From the NCBI RefSeq assembly GCF_009928485.1, contig NZ_JAABNP010000041.1:1-48968 (forward strand): a stretch of 48,968 nt of DNA. The letters run 5' to 3'. Shown piece after piece: positions 1-7,367 of the stretch. Numbering within the stretch: position 1 is the first letter of the stretch; each line of letters starts with the position of its first letter. Source of the DNA: Clostridium sp. C2-6-12 (lineage in GTDB: Bacteria > Bacillota > Clostridia > Clostridiales > Clostridiaceae). The translations under genes and the position numbers were made by a program. The notes beneath the pieces are model-generated. The model was not told where the DNA came from and did not search any database. It saw nothing but the letters and a program-made list of their open reading frames with translations.

Positions 1-1
1 T

Positions 2-64
2 AAACAATTTGGATTTACTGTTGAAAATGTTGTAGAAACAGCAGTTAAGGTAGTTGAAAATTAA
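2..64 (+). CDS. C-terminal fragment of a probable transketolase subunit
   Basis: An open frame enters from the left edge and ends at TAA 62-64. It encodes 20 residues ending GFTVENVVETAVKVVEN. The GFT-x-ENVV pattern close to the terminus resembles the end of transketolase C-terminal subunits, which close the non-oxidative pentose phosphate pathway. That would fit the sugar isomerase-like gene downstream. The gene starts outside the window, so the identification rests on a very short tail and is tentative. Confidence 0.4.
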   Translation, partial: KQFGFTVENVVETAVKVVEN

Positions 65-110
65 CAATTAAGAGTTTATGAACGAAAAACCTTGGGGCTT
101 TTCTAAAATA

Positions 111-154
111 TACACCTATAAAAAGAGCAGATATGCTGCAATACGGAACTTTTC
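111..154 (-). repeat. Single copy of the dispersed 41-bp hairpin repeat
   Basis: Read on the minus strand this matches the units at 7368-7652 and 14134-14208: AAAAGTTCCGTATTG, then a short hairpin GCAG-CATAT-CTGC, then CTCTTTTTATAGGTG. The stem bases differ from other copies but pairing is kept. It lies 47 bases after the stop of the preceding gene, so it could sit in that gene's 3' untranslated region. Confidence 0.75.
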
Positions 155-209
155 TTCTATAAATACATCACATGTATAATAGTTAAAAAGTTTTCGGAAA
201 ATATATTAA

Positions 210-288
210 ATAAGTTCTGATTAATATACTGTATTGATATTCGCTTCCATTAAAATATTTTTATGCACATTAATTAATCAGAACTTAT
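210..288. repeat. 79-bp element with perfect 16-bp terminal inverted repeats
   Basis: ATAAGTTCTGATTAAT at 210-225 is repeated exactly as its reverse complement at 273-288, with 47 AT-rich bases between. As RNA this is a long stem with a large loop. As DNA it could be a pair of operator half-arms or a miniature element. It has no coding capacity and no trailing U tract, so a simple terminator is unlikely. Confidence 0.6.
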
Positions 289-534
289 ACAAAAAAGATT
301 TCAATAAATATAGCAAAATACGTAAATAAAAAATAGATTTGAGACTTTGAAAAAGTAAATTTAGCATATTGCAATAAAATAGAAGGTGAATCTTATTTTA
401 AATGAGTTATGAAACTCAATAAATAAACTATAACAAGTAAAAAATTAGTCATGATTTAGGGTGAATAGGAGAAATGCTTATCAAAATGTTGCAAAATGTT
501 TAAATATAAAAGGTATAAGAAAGGCAGGCTTAAG

Positions 535-1161
535 ATGATTATTAAAAAGGTTACGGATAGTGATTTTAAGAAATATGGACAAGTTTTAAAAAATTATGAT
601 TGTTCTGAAATAATCGAAAAGATGAAGAGTAGTACACCACTACCAAGTGATGTAGTATATGAACCATCTATAAAAGAACTTGAAGCTTTAAAAATCGCTG
701 AAGAATTAAGAAAAAGAGAGTTTGGAGAATTGCCTATCCAAATAGGATACTGTAATGGTAATAACTACATATTAAATGCAGTTGAATATCACCGTTCATC
801 TGAAATAAATATAGCAGTAACAGATCTTATCTTATTAATAGGATGTCAACAAGATATTGAAGATGATTTCTCATATGATACTTCAAAAATTGAAGCGTTC
901 TTAGTTCCAGCTGGAACAATAATAGAAGTATATGCAACAACTCTTCACTATGCACCTTGTAACGCAAATGAAGATGGCTTTAGATGTGTTGTAGTATTAC
1001 CAAAGGATACTAACTTAGCTTTAGAAGAAAAGATAGAAAAGACTGGTGAAGATGCATTGTTATTTGCTAAAAATAAATGGCTTATTGGTCACAAAGATAC
1101 AGATTTAGGAGAACAAGGAGCATTCATTGGTTTAGTTGGAGAGAATATTTCAATTAAATAG
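535..1161 (+). CDS. DUF4867 family protein
   Basis: This encodes a 208-aa soluble protein with no signal peptide or membrane segment. The opening MIIKKVTDSDFKKYG and the central motifs CNGNNYILNAVEYHRSSEIN and VPAGTIIEVYATTLHYAPC look like a cupin-type beta-barrel related to the DUF4867 family, often found beside COG2407 sugar isomerases. The His in VEYHRSSE and the His in TTLHYAPC are possible metal or substrate ligands. The frame stays open to ATG 496, but that start has no ribosome binding site, whereas 535 has GGCAGG six bases upstream. The isomerase-like gene follows after 86 bases with no terminator between, so an operon is likely. The molecular function is unknown; a role in sugar isomer handling is inferred from context only. 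Confidence 0.8.
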   Translation: MIIKKVTDSDFKKYGQVLKNYDCSEIIEKMKSSTPLPSDVVYEPSIKELEALKIAEELRKREFGELPIQIGYCNGNNYILNAVEYHRSSEINIAVTDLILLIGCQQDIEDDFSYDTSKIEAFLVPAGTIIEVYATTLHYAPCNANEDGFRCVVVLPKDTNLALEEKIEKTGEDALLFAKNKWLIGHKDTDLGEQGAFIGLVGENISIK

Positions 1162-1247
1162 AAATAAACCTATATAACAATAAAGTGTGTGTAAAAAATA
1201 ATTAAAAATAAGAATAAAAAATTAATAATAATTTGGAGGAATTTAAA

Positions 1248-2720
1248 ATGAATAATATACCACAAGTAAAATTAGGAATTGTAGCAGTAAGTAGAGACTG
1301 TTTCCCAATGGAATTATCAGCTAGCAGAAGAAAGGCTGTAGTAGGAGCATTTAATGGTGAAATCTTTGAATGTCAAACAACAGTAGAAAATGAAAAAGAC
1401 ATGAGAAAAGCTTTAGCAGAAGTTAAAGAAGCTGGAGTAAATGCTTTAGTTGTTTATCTTGGAAACTTTGGACCTGAAACTACAGAAACTTTACTTGCTA
1501 AAGAATTTGGTGGACCTGTAATGTTTGCAGCTGCAGCTGAAGAATCAGGAGATAACTTAATTGGAGGACGTGGAGATGCATATTGTGGAATGCTTAATGC
1601 AAGCTATAATTTAGCTCTTAGAAATATCAAAGCATATATTCCTGAATATCCAGTAGGAACAGCTTCTGAAGTTGCTGAAATGATTTCTGAATTTGTACCA
1701 GTTGCTACTGCATTATTAGGATTAAAGAACTTAAAGATCATTTCTTTTGGTCCAAGACCACAAGACTTCTTAGCTTGTAATGCTCCAATAAAGCAATTAT
1801 ATAACTTAGGTGTTGAAATAGAAGAAAACTCAGAACTTGATTTATTTGCAGCATTTAATGCACATAAAGATGATGCAAGAATTCCAGAAGTTATAGCTAG
1901 CATGGAAAAAGAATTAGGAGAAGGAAACAAAATGCCTGGTATCCTTCCAAAGCTTGCTCAATACGAGCTTACATTATTAGATTGGATGGAAGAACATAAA
2001 GGATCAAGAGAATATATAGTATTTGCTAATAAATGTTGGCCATCATTCCAAACTCAATTTGGATTTGTTCCTTGCTATGTAAATAGTAGATTAACAGCTT
2101 TAGGAATTCCAGTATCATGTGAAGTTGATATTTATGGAGCATTAAGTGAATATATTGGAACTTGTGTAAGTAAAGATGTTGTTACATTACTTGATATCAA
2201 CAATACAGTACCAGCTGATATGTATGAATCAGAAATTAAAGGTAAATTTGATTACACTTTAAAAGATACATTTATGGCATTCCACTGTGGAAATACAGCT
2301 GCTTGTAAATTAACTTGTGGAACTATGAAAAACCAAATGATAATGGCTAGAGCTTTAGAACCAAACCAAGAACCAAACATCACTAGAGGAACTCTTGAAG
2401 GTGATATCGTTCCAGGAAACATTACATTCTTTAGATTACAAAGTAATGCAGATGCAGAATTAACAGCATATGTTGCAGAAGGAGAAGTATTACCAGTTGC
2501 TACTCGTTCATTTGGAGCTATTGGAGTATTTGCTATTCCTGAAATGGGAAGATTCTATCGTCATGTATTAATTGAAGGAAGATATCCTCACCATGGAGCA
2601 GTTGCATTTGGACATTTTGGAAAGGCAATCCACAACTTATTTAGATATTTAGGTGTTGAAAAAGTTGGATTCAACCAACCAAAGGGTATGCTTTATAAGT
2701 CAGAAAATCCATTTGCTTAA
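1248..2720 (+). CDS. L-fucose/L-arabinose isomerase family protein (COG2407-like)
   Basis: This 490-aa cytoplasmic protein resembles the fucose isomerase superfamily, which interconverts aldoses and ketoses with a bound divalent metal. Visible features are an N-terminal Rossmann-like half, the central CEVDIYGALSEYIG segment with its acidic pair, FHCGNTAACK, and a late histidine-rich HHGAVAFGHFG segment (about residues 448-460) that could complete the metal site. Classical AraA and FucI signatures are not obvious, so the sugar cannot be named from sequence. L-fucose, D- or L-arabinose, or another pentose or deoxyhexose are candidates. The start at 1248 follows TTGGAGG at a good distance; an upstream in-frame TTG would place the binding site inside the gene. 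Neighbours are DUF4867, a probable transketolase tail and a GntR regulator, consistent with a pentose-type catabolic cluster. Confidence 0.85.
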   Translation: MNNIPQVKLGIVAVSRDCFPMELSASRRKAVVGAFNGEIFECQTTVENEKDMRKALAEVKEAGVNALVVYLGNFGPETTETLLAKEFGGPVMFAAAAEESGDNLIGGRGDAYCGMLNASYNLALRNIKAYIPEYPVGTASEVAEMISEFVPVATALLGLKNLKIISFGPRPQDFLACNAPIKQLYNLGVEIEENSELDLFAAFNAHKDDARIPEVIASMEKELGEGNKMPGILPKLAQYELTLLDWMEEHKGSREYIVFANKCWPSFQTQFGFVPCYVNSRLTALGIPVSCEVDIYGALSEYIGTCVSKDVVTLLDINNTVPADMYESEIKGKFDYTLKDTFMAFHCGNTAACKLTCGTMKNQMIMARALEPNQEPNITRGTLEGDIVPGNITFFRLQSNADAELTAYVAEGEVLPVATRSFGAIGVFAIPEMGRFYRHVLIEGRYPHHGAVAFGHFGKAIHNLFRYLGVEKVGFNQPKGMLYKSENPFA

Positions 2721-2783
2721 TATAAAAAATTAGAATCAAATAATTTTTATAAAGAAATTTTAAGTGATTCTTAAAATGAATAC

Positions 2784-2813
2784 TTGACAAAGATAGTTTA
2801 TTTAAACTATAAT
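2784..2813 (+). promoter_or_regulatory. Consensus sigma-A promoter of the GntR gene
   Basis: TTGACA (2784-2789) and TATAAT (2808-2813) are both perfect consensus boxes with an 18-base spacer. The predicted start of transcription near 2820 is just ahead of a strong terminator hairpin at 2827-2870. A palindrome occupies the spacer and overlaps the -10 box, so the promoter is probably repressed by a bound dimer. Confidence 0.8.
2793..2810. promoter_or_regulatory. Perfect 18-bp palindromic operator candidate
   Basis: ATAGTTTATTTAAACTAT is two 8-bp arms around TT with perfect dyad symmetry. It lies between the -35 and -10 boxes, the classic place for a repressor site. The adjacent GntR-family gene is the natural candidate to bind it, which would make the circuit autoregulatory. 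Binding is inferred. Confidence 0.65.
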
Positions 2814-2826
2814 TACAATAAATAAA

Positions 2827-2870
2827 AGCAACGGAGCATTTATTAATATAAGTGCTCTGTTGCTTTTTTT
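2827..2870 (+). terminator. Strong intrinsic terminator or leader attenuator
   Basis: A 12-bp stem (2827-2838 with 2853-2864, one G-U pair) has a 14-base loop and is followed by seven T. It may end the isomerase operon, but it also lies about ten bases downstream of the predicted start of the GntR transcript. It would therefore truncate that transcript unless read through, making an RNA of about 45-50 bases. Confidence 0.85.
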
Positions 2871-2902
2871 ATGTTTTAACTGATATATCAGCGGGATTTC
2901 AA

Positions 2903-3568
2903 GTGAAAGGAGAGATAAATCTGTGTCAAGATGAAAGATCCTATGCAAAAGAAATATATAAGCAAATTAAATTAGATATTTTAAATTTGAGAATAAAAGA
3001 TGGAGATTTTCTTACTTTGGCTGAATTGGCTGATAAATATAATGTGAGCAAAACTCCAGTTAGAGATGCATTAGGAGCATTGGAAATTCAAGGGTATCTA
3101 AAGTCTCTGCCAAGGAAAGGTTATTTGGTAAAGCCTGTAACACAAAAGAATATAAGAGAGTCCTTTCAAATGAGAGCTATTTTTGAAAAAGCGGCTGTGA
3201 ATATTGCTATTAAGTCAGCTAATGACTCTGAATTGGAAGCTATAATGGAGCTAGCTATGAAGTTTCCAAAGGATTCGGGAAACAATAAGATAGAAGAATT
3301 TAATGAATTAAATAATATCTTTCATATGTCTATAATAAAAGCAACACATAATTCTCAGCTTATTGAAATGAGTGAAGGTATTATGGAAAATCTTTCGAGA
3401 ATTCTTAGACTGGATTGTAATAATATTGAATTTGCAAATGAAAAAGAAGAGCATATAAATATTGCTAAAGCACTAATTGAAAGAGATGGTAAAAAGGCAG
3501 AAGAATTAATTGTTGAACACATCTCAGATTTGCAAGTAAGGGTGTATTCTAATGAAAGAATTAGTTAA
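2903..3568 (+). CDS. GntR family transcriptional regulator, FadR/FCD subfamily
   Basis: This is a DNA-binding regulator of about 221 aa. An N-terminal winged helix (SYAKEIYKQIKLDILN, then LADKYNVSKTPVRDALGALE and YLKSLPRKGYLV) is followed by an all-helical FCD effector domain. The histidines in FHMSI, EEHINIAKA and VEHI sit where FCD proteins bind a metal or a carboxylate ligand. The start is unclear. No in-frame ATG precedes the helix-turn-helix; GTG 2903 has a poor binding site, while CTG 2921 lies 8 bases after AAAGGAG. The gene has its own consensus promoter with a palindromic operator candidate. It probably controls itself and either the sugar genes upstream or the amino acid transporter downstream; the ligand is unknown. 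Confidence 0.85.
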   Translation: MKGEINLCQDERSYAKEIYKQIKLDILNLRIKDGDFLTLAELADKYNVSKTPVRDALGALEIQGYLKSLPRKGYLVKPVTQKNIRESFQMRAIFEKAAVNIAIKSANDSELEAIMELAMKFPKDSGNNKIEEFNELNNIFHMSIIKATHNSQLIEMSEGIMENLSRILRLDCNNIEFANEKEEHINIAKALIERDGKKAEELIVEHISDLQVRVYSNERIS

Positions 3569-3691
3569 ATTAAATGAAGTAAAAAGATTAAAAATATTCA
3601 TTGATTATAACAAATTTAAGAATAAAAATTTGGAATAATCTAAGAATATATATATTAAGAAAAGTTTTAAACTTTAAAATAAATATTATTT

Positions 3692-3736
3692 TGCAGAACA
3701 AATTAAGGGTTCTGCATCTTAAACACAAATTAAGGG
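3692..3736 (+). promoter_or_regulatory. Leader hairpin with a duplicated ribosome-binding-site motif
   Basis: TGCAGAAC at 3692-3699 pairs perfectly with GTTCTGCA at 3709-3716 around a 9-base loop. The loop and stem edge carry CAAATTAAGGG (3699-3709), which recurs exactly at 3726-3736, where it forms the ribosome binding site of the next gene. There is no T run, so this is not an obvious terminator. It could be a post-transcriptional control element or simply a local duplication. Confidence 0.45.
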
Positions 3737-3745
3737 GGACAAATA

Positions 3746-4531
3746 ATGAATAAAAAATCTTTAGTAGGAATTTTAATGGCATCAGTAATGTCAATAGGAA
3801 TAATGGCAGGATGCGGAGCACAAAAAAATGATACAGCAAAAAGCAATGAGGGGAACAAGAAATATTTAATAGCATGTGATGCTAAATATGCACCATTTTC
3901 TTTTGAAGAAAACAATAAATATAAAGGAATTGATGTAGAAATCTTAGATGCAATAGCTAAAGAAGAAAAATTCGAGTATGAATTAAAGCCAATGGATTTT
4001 AATGGAATAATTCCAGGACTTACATCTAATCAATTAGATGGAGCTATTGCAGGTATGAGTATTACAGATGAAAGAAAGCAATCTTTAGATTTTTCAGATG
4101 GATATTTTGTTTCAGGATTATCAATGGTAGTTAATAAAAATAATGCTTCAATTAACTCAGAAGCTGATTTAAAGGGTAAAAAAGCTTCAGTAAAAAAAGG
4201 AACAGCAGGAGCTAAATTTGCAGAAGATAATCAAGCTAAATATGGTTTGGAATTAAGCTATTTTGAAGATTCTCCATCAATGTTTCAAGCTGTTGAAAAT
4301 GGTAATGCAGATTTCTTGTTAGAAGACTATCCTGTTATTGCATATAAGATTAAAGTTGATCCAGGTTCAAAACTAAAAATTGCAGGAGATAAATTAACAA
4401 ATGTTGATTATGGATTTGCTGTTAAAAAAGGTGAAAATGCAGACCTTATGAAGAAGTTTAATGAAGGTCTTAAAAAGATAAAAGACAATGGTCAATATGA
4501 TAAGATAGTTGGGCAATATATCGCTAAATAA
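3746..4531 (+). CDS. Polar amino acid ABC transporter substrate-binding lipoprotein (paralogue 1)
   Basis: This 261-aa family 3 periplasmic-type binding protein captures a polar amino acid outside the membrane and delivers it to the permease. A lipoprotein signal ends in the lipobox IMAGC with Cys23 as the acylation site. The ligand domain shows the family motifs YAPFSFEENNKYKGIDVEIL, MDFNGIIPGL and ITDERKQSLDFSDGY, whose Arg usually binds the alpha-carboxylate. It is very similar to the gene at 5011 and probably arose by tandem duplication. A terminator follows at once, so it may be a separate transcript from the rest of the transporter. Glutamine- or cystine-type substrates are possible but not proven. 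Confidence 0.93.
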   Translation: MNKKSLVGILMASVMSIGIMAGCGAQKNDTAKSNEGNKKYLIACDAKYAPFSFEENNKYKGIDVEILDAIAKEEKFEYELKPMDFNGIIPGLTSNQLDGAIAGMSITDERKQSLDFSDGYFVSGLSMVVNKNNASINSEADLKGKKASVKKGTAGAKFAEDNQAKYGLELSYFEDSPSMFQAVENGNADFLLEDYPVIAYKIKVDPGSKLKIAGDKLTNVDYGFAVKKGENADLMKKFNEGLKKIKDNGQYDKIVGQYIAK

Positions 4532-4588
4532 AGCTTAATATATGTAATAGAATTTAAGTAAATGAATTTGAAAATTTACTTATTAAAT

Positions 4589-4640
4589 AAAAAGCTATGA
4601 GGTTAGGAAGAAAAATTCTTAAATTATAGCTTTTTGTTTT
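4589..4640 (+). terminator. Intrinsic terminator after the first binding protein
   Basis: AAAAAGCTAT (4589-4598) pairs with ATAGCTTTTT (4626-4635), followed by a T-rich stretch. It separates the two binding protein genes. The bases from 4641 to 4855 are AT-rich and hold nothing I recognise. Confidence 0.75.
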
Positions 4641-4855
4641 ATAATTATTACATTTTATGGTTATATATTTAACGTATTTTCTCAAGAATATAAAATACAA
4701 AAAATGAAGGAAGAGTTAAGTCTTGATTCATAATTTAAAATTTGAGTTTTGTTCATAACGGAATTTTGATGTTCAGCAGAATTTACTAAATGGCATATTT
4801 AAAGGAAAAATATAAAAAAATAGAGATTCTTTAATTGAACAATGATTCTGGCGAG

Positions 4856-4884
4856 TTGACAGTTTTTGAATTAAACTATATAAT
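4856..4884 (+). promoter_or_regulatory. Consensus sigma-A promoter for the ABC transporter operon
   Basis: TTGACA (4856-4861) and TATAAT (4879-4884) are perfect boxes with the ideal 17-base spacer. The spacer contains AGTTT and AAACT as an inverted pair (4861-4877), similar in sequence and place to the palindrome in the GntR promoter at 2793-2810. Transcription should start near 4891, leaving a leader of about 120 bases before the start codon. Confidence 0.8.
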
Positions 4885-5010
4885 AAGTTTCATAATGGAA
4901 GTGAAAAAATCAATGGAAAATTTATTGTAGTATAGTTGAAATTTGAACTATAAAGATGCAGTAAATTTAGATTTTGAATTAATTTAATGAATTGCAAAGG
5001 GGCAGATAGT

Positions 5011-5790
5011 ATGAACAAAAAATCATTATTAAGTATTTTATTAACATCAGTAGTGTCTATTGGACTAATGACAGGCTGTGGAACATCAAATGGCACAAAA
5101 GCAGATGGAGGAAATAAAAAATATATAATTGCATGTGATTCAAAATTTGCACCATTTTCTTTTGAAGAAAGCGGTAAATATAAAGGAATTGACGTAGAAG
5201 TTTTAGATGCAATTGCTAAGGAAGAAAAATTTGAATATGAATTAAAGCCGATGGATTTTAATGGTATAATTCCAGGACTAACTTCTAATCAATTAGATGG
5301 AGCTATAGCAGCTATGACTATAACTGATGAAAGAAAACAATCTTTAGATTTTTCTGATGGATATTTCGAATCAGGGTTATCAGTAGTTGTTAACAAAGAG
5401 AACTCATCAATAAATGGATTAAATGATTTAAATGGGAAAAATGTATCAGTTAAAAAAGGAACAGCAGGAGCTAAATTTGCTGAAGATAATCAAAAGAAAT
5501 ATGGATTAAACTTAAGCTACTTTGAAGATTCTCCATCAATGTTCCAAGCGGTTGAAAATAAAAATGCTGATTTCTTAATGGAAGACTATCCAGTTATAGC
5601 TTATAAAATTAAAGTAGACAGCGGAGCTAAATTAAAAATAGTTGGTGACAAATTAGATACTGTTAATTATGGATTTGCAGTAAAGAAAGGTCAAAATGCT
5701 GACCTATTAAAGAAATTTAATGAAGGCTTAAAGAAATTAAAGGACAGTGGAAAGTATGATCAAATAGTTGGTCAATATATTGCAAAATAG
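5011..5790 (+). CDS. Polar amino acid ABC transporter substrate-binding lipoprotein (paralogue 2)
   Basis: This 259-aa binding lipoprotein is near-identical in layout to the protein at 3746, with lipobox LMTGC (Cys23) and the same FNGIIPGLTSNQLDGAI and ITDERKQSLDFSDGYF segments. The start at 5011 follows AAAGGGG; an in-frame ATG at 4987 would place that site inside the gene. The permease starts 15 bases after the stop, so this copy belongs to the transporter operon. Differences from paralogue 1 cluster in surface regions and around the second lobe, so ligand preference may differ. Substrate is inferred only to the level of a polar amino acid. Confidence 0.93.
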   Translation: MNKKSLLSILLTSVVSIGLMTGCGTSNGTKADGGNKKYIIACDSKFAPFSFEESGKYKGIDVEVLDAIAKEEKFEYELKPMDFNGIIPGLTSNQLDGAIAAMTITDERKQSLDFSDGYFESGLSVVVNKENSSINGLNDLNGKNVSVKKGTAGAKFAEDNQKKYGLNLSYFEDSPSMFQAVENKNADFLMEDYPVIAYKIKVDSGAKLKIVGDKLDTVNYGFAVKKGQNADLLKKFNEGLKKLKDSGKYDQIVGQYIAK

Positions 5791-5805
5791 TAAGGAGAAT
5801 GGAAA

Positions 5806-6468
5806 ATGGAAATCTTAGGATTGCTAAAAGATAGTTTACCAAGCCTGCTTAGCGGGCTTGGAGTAACAATAGAAATTGCAGTCATATCATTAATATTAGC
5901 TGTAATATTTGGTATTATTCTTGGAATATTCAGTATAAGTACATCTAAAATATTAAAAGGTATAGCTACATTATATATTTATATAGTTCGTGGAACCCCA
6001 CTTATGGTTCAAGCTTTATTCTTGTTCTTCGGTGTTGGACAAGCACTTAATATAAGATTTGATCCTGTTGTGGCAGGTATACTTACTCTTACAGTAAATG
6101 CAACAGCTTATATGGCTGAAATATTTAGAGGTGGAATTCAAGCTGTAGATCATGGTCAAATGGAAGCTGCAAGAAGTTTAGGATTAAGCTATTCAAAAGC
6201 TATGAGAAAAGTTATTTTACCTCAAGCAGTTAAAATTATGATTCCTTCTATATTAAATCAATTTATTGTAACATTAAAGGATACATCAATTTTGACAGTT
6301 ATAAGTATAAGAGAACTTACATCTGCAGGACAAATTATTATTGCTAGAAACTTTAAATCACTAGAGATGTATGCTATTGTAGCATGTATGTATTTTATAA
6401 TAATTACATTATTAACTTTGGCATCTCGTTATATAGAAAGGAAAATAAGCTATGGTAATAAGCGCTAA
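5806..6468 (+). CDS. Polar amino acid ABC transporter permease
   Basis: This 220-aa integral membrane protein of the HisM/GlnP family forms the channel of the importer. Several hydrophobic helices are visible (for example residues 15-37 and the C-terminal AIVACMYFIIITLLTL). The cytoplasmic EAA loop reads MEAARSLGLSYSKAMRKVILPQA and contacts the ATPase. The ribosome binding site is AAGGAG before ATG 5806. The gene overlaps the ATPase gene by 17 bases, so the two are translationally coupled. A single permease implies a homodimer. Confidence 0.95.
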   Translation: MEILGLLKDSLPSLLSGLGVTIEIAVISLILAVIFGIILGIFSISTSKILKGIATLYIYIVRGTPLMVQALFLFFGVGQALNIRFDPVVAGILTLTVNATAYMAEIFRGGIQAVDHGQMEAARSLGLSYSKAMRKVILPQAVKIMIPSILNQFIVTLKDTSILTVISIRELTSAGQIIIARNFKSLEMYAIVACMYFIIITLLTLASRYIERKISYGNKR

Positions 6469-7183
6469 GAATCTAAAAAAACGTTATGGACATTTAGAAG
6501 TTCTTAAAGATATATCAGTAGATGTAACTGAAGGCGAAGTTCTTTGCATTATTGGTCCTTCTGGTTCAGGTAAGAGTACATTGTTAAGATGTTTAAATGC
6601 TCTGGAAGAAATTCAAGCTGGTAGCATTACAATATTAGGACAAGAACTTGTAAATAATAAAAATATTAATAAGTTGAGAGAAGAAATAGGAATGGTATTT
6701 CAATCATTTAATTTATTTCCTCATTTAACAGTACTTCAAAATATGTTGTTGGCCCCATTAGAGTTAAAAAAGATGAATAAAGAAGAAGCTACTGAAAAAG
6801 CTCTTGCTTTATTAGATAAAGTTGGATTAAAGGATAAAAAAGATGTTTATCCCAATACACTATCAGGTGGACAAAAGCAAAGAGTTGCAATTGCAAGAGC
6901 TCTTGAGATGGAACCAAAGATACTATTGTTTGATGAACCAACTTCAGCTTTAGATCCAGAGATGGTTGGAGAAGTTCTTAAAGTTATGAAAGACTTAGCT
7001 CAAGAAGGTATGACAATGGTAGTTGTAACCCATGAAATGAACTTTGCAAGGGATGTATCTGACAGAGTAATATTCATGGATCAAGGATATATAGTAGAAG
7101 AAGGAACTCCAGAAGAAATATTTACAGCACCTAAGAGTGATAGATGTAAAGAATTTTTAGATAAAGTAATAAATAATAATTAG
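6452..7183 (+). CDS. Polar amino acid ABC transporter ATP-binding protein
   Basis: This 243-aa ATPase of the GlnQ/HisP type powers amino acid import. It has Walker A GPSGSGKST (about residues 34-42), a Q-loop in GMVFQSFNLFPHLT, the signature LSGGQKQR, Walker B ILLFDEP and the H-loop VVTHEM. Length is normal for the family. It starts inside the end of the permease gene with AAAGGA upstream. It is the last gene of the operon and is followed by a clear terminator at 7189. Confidence 0.96.
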   Translation: MVISAKNLKKRYGHLEVLKDISVDVTEGEVLCIIGPSGSGKSTLLRCLNALEEIQAGSITILGQELVNNKNINKLREEIGMVFQSFNLFPHLTVLQNMLLAPLELKKMNKEEATEKALALLDKVGLKDKKDVYPNTLSGGQKQRVAIARALEMEPKILLFDEPTSALDPEMVGEVLKVMKDLAQEGMTMVVVTHEMNFARDVSDRVIFMDQGYIVEEGTPEEIFTAPKSDRCKEFLDKVINNN

Positions 7184-7188
7184 CTATT

Positions 7189-7240
7189 AAAGTCAGGTAT
7201 TAGGATTAAGAAGGATTAATTCTAGTACCTGACTTTTTAT
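7189..7240 (+). terminator. Intrinsic terminator of the ABC transporter operon
   Basis: AAAGTCAGGTA (7189-7199) pairs perfectly with TACCTGACTTT (7226-7236) around a 26-base loop region and is followed by further T. The bases from 7241 to 7367 are AT-rich with nothing recognised. Confidence 0.85.
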
Positions 7241-7367
7241 TAGTTAAAATGATATTTATATTTAAGGATGTGAAAATTATAATTGTATTTCGTATTTTAT
7301 AAAAATGTTAGGAATTAATAGTTGGATTTCAAACTATTTTAATATGAAAAGCTCTTAAATGTGATTA

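Larger units (their letters stand above)
65..534. other. 470-base intergenic region with a repeat copy and a long inverted repeat
   Basis: This gap holds one minus-orientation copy of the dispersed 41-bp repeat (111-154) and a 79-base element bounded by perfect 16-bp inverted repeats (210-288). The remaining 290-534 is AT-rich. A TTGAAA at 347-352 with a weak TGCAAT 17 bases later is the best promoter-like pair for the next gene. Very short reading frames (for example from 474) have poorly spaced ribosome binding sites and look non-functional. Confidence 0.5.

Noticed and set aside
474..503. Nine-codon frame before the DUF4867 gene
   Set aside because: AGGAG is only two bases from the ATG, too close for efficient initiation.
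1604..1930. Minus-strand open frame inside the isomerase-like gene
   Set aside because: It overlaps a well-supported gene on the other strand, has no ribosome binding site and encodes no recognisable domain.
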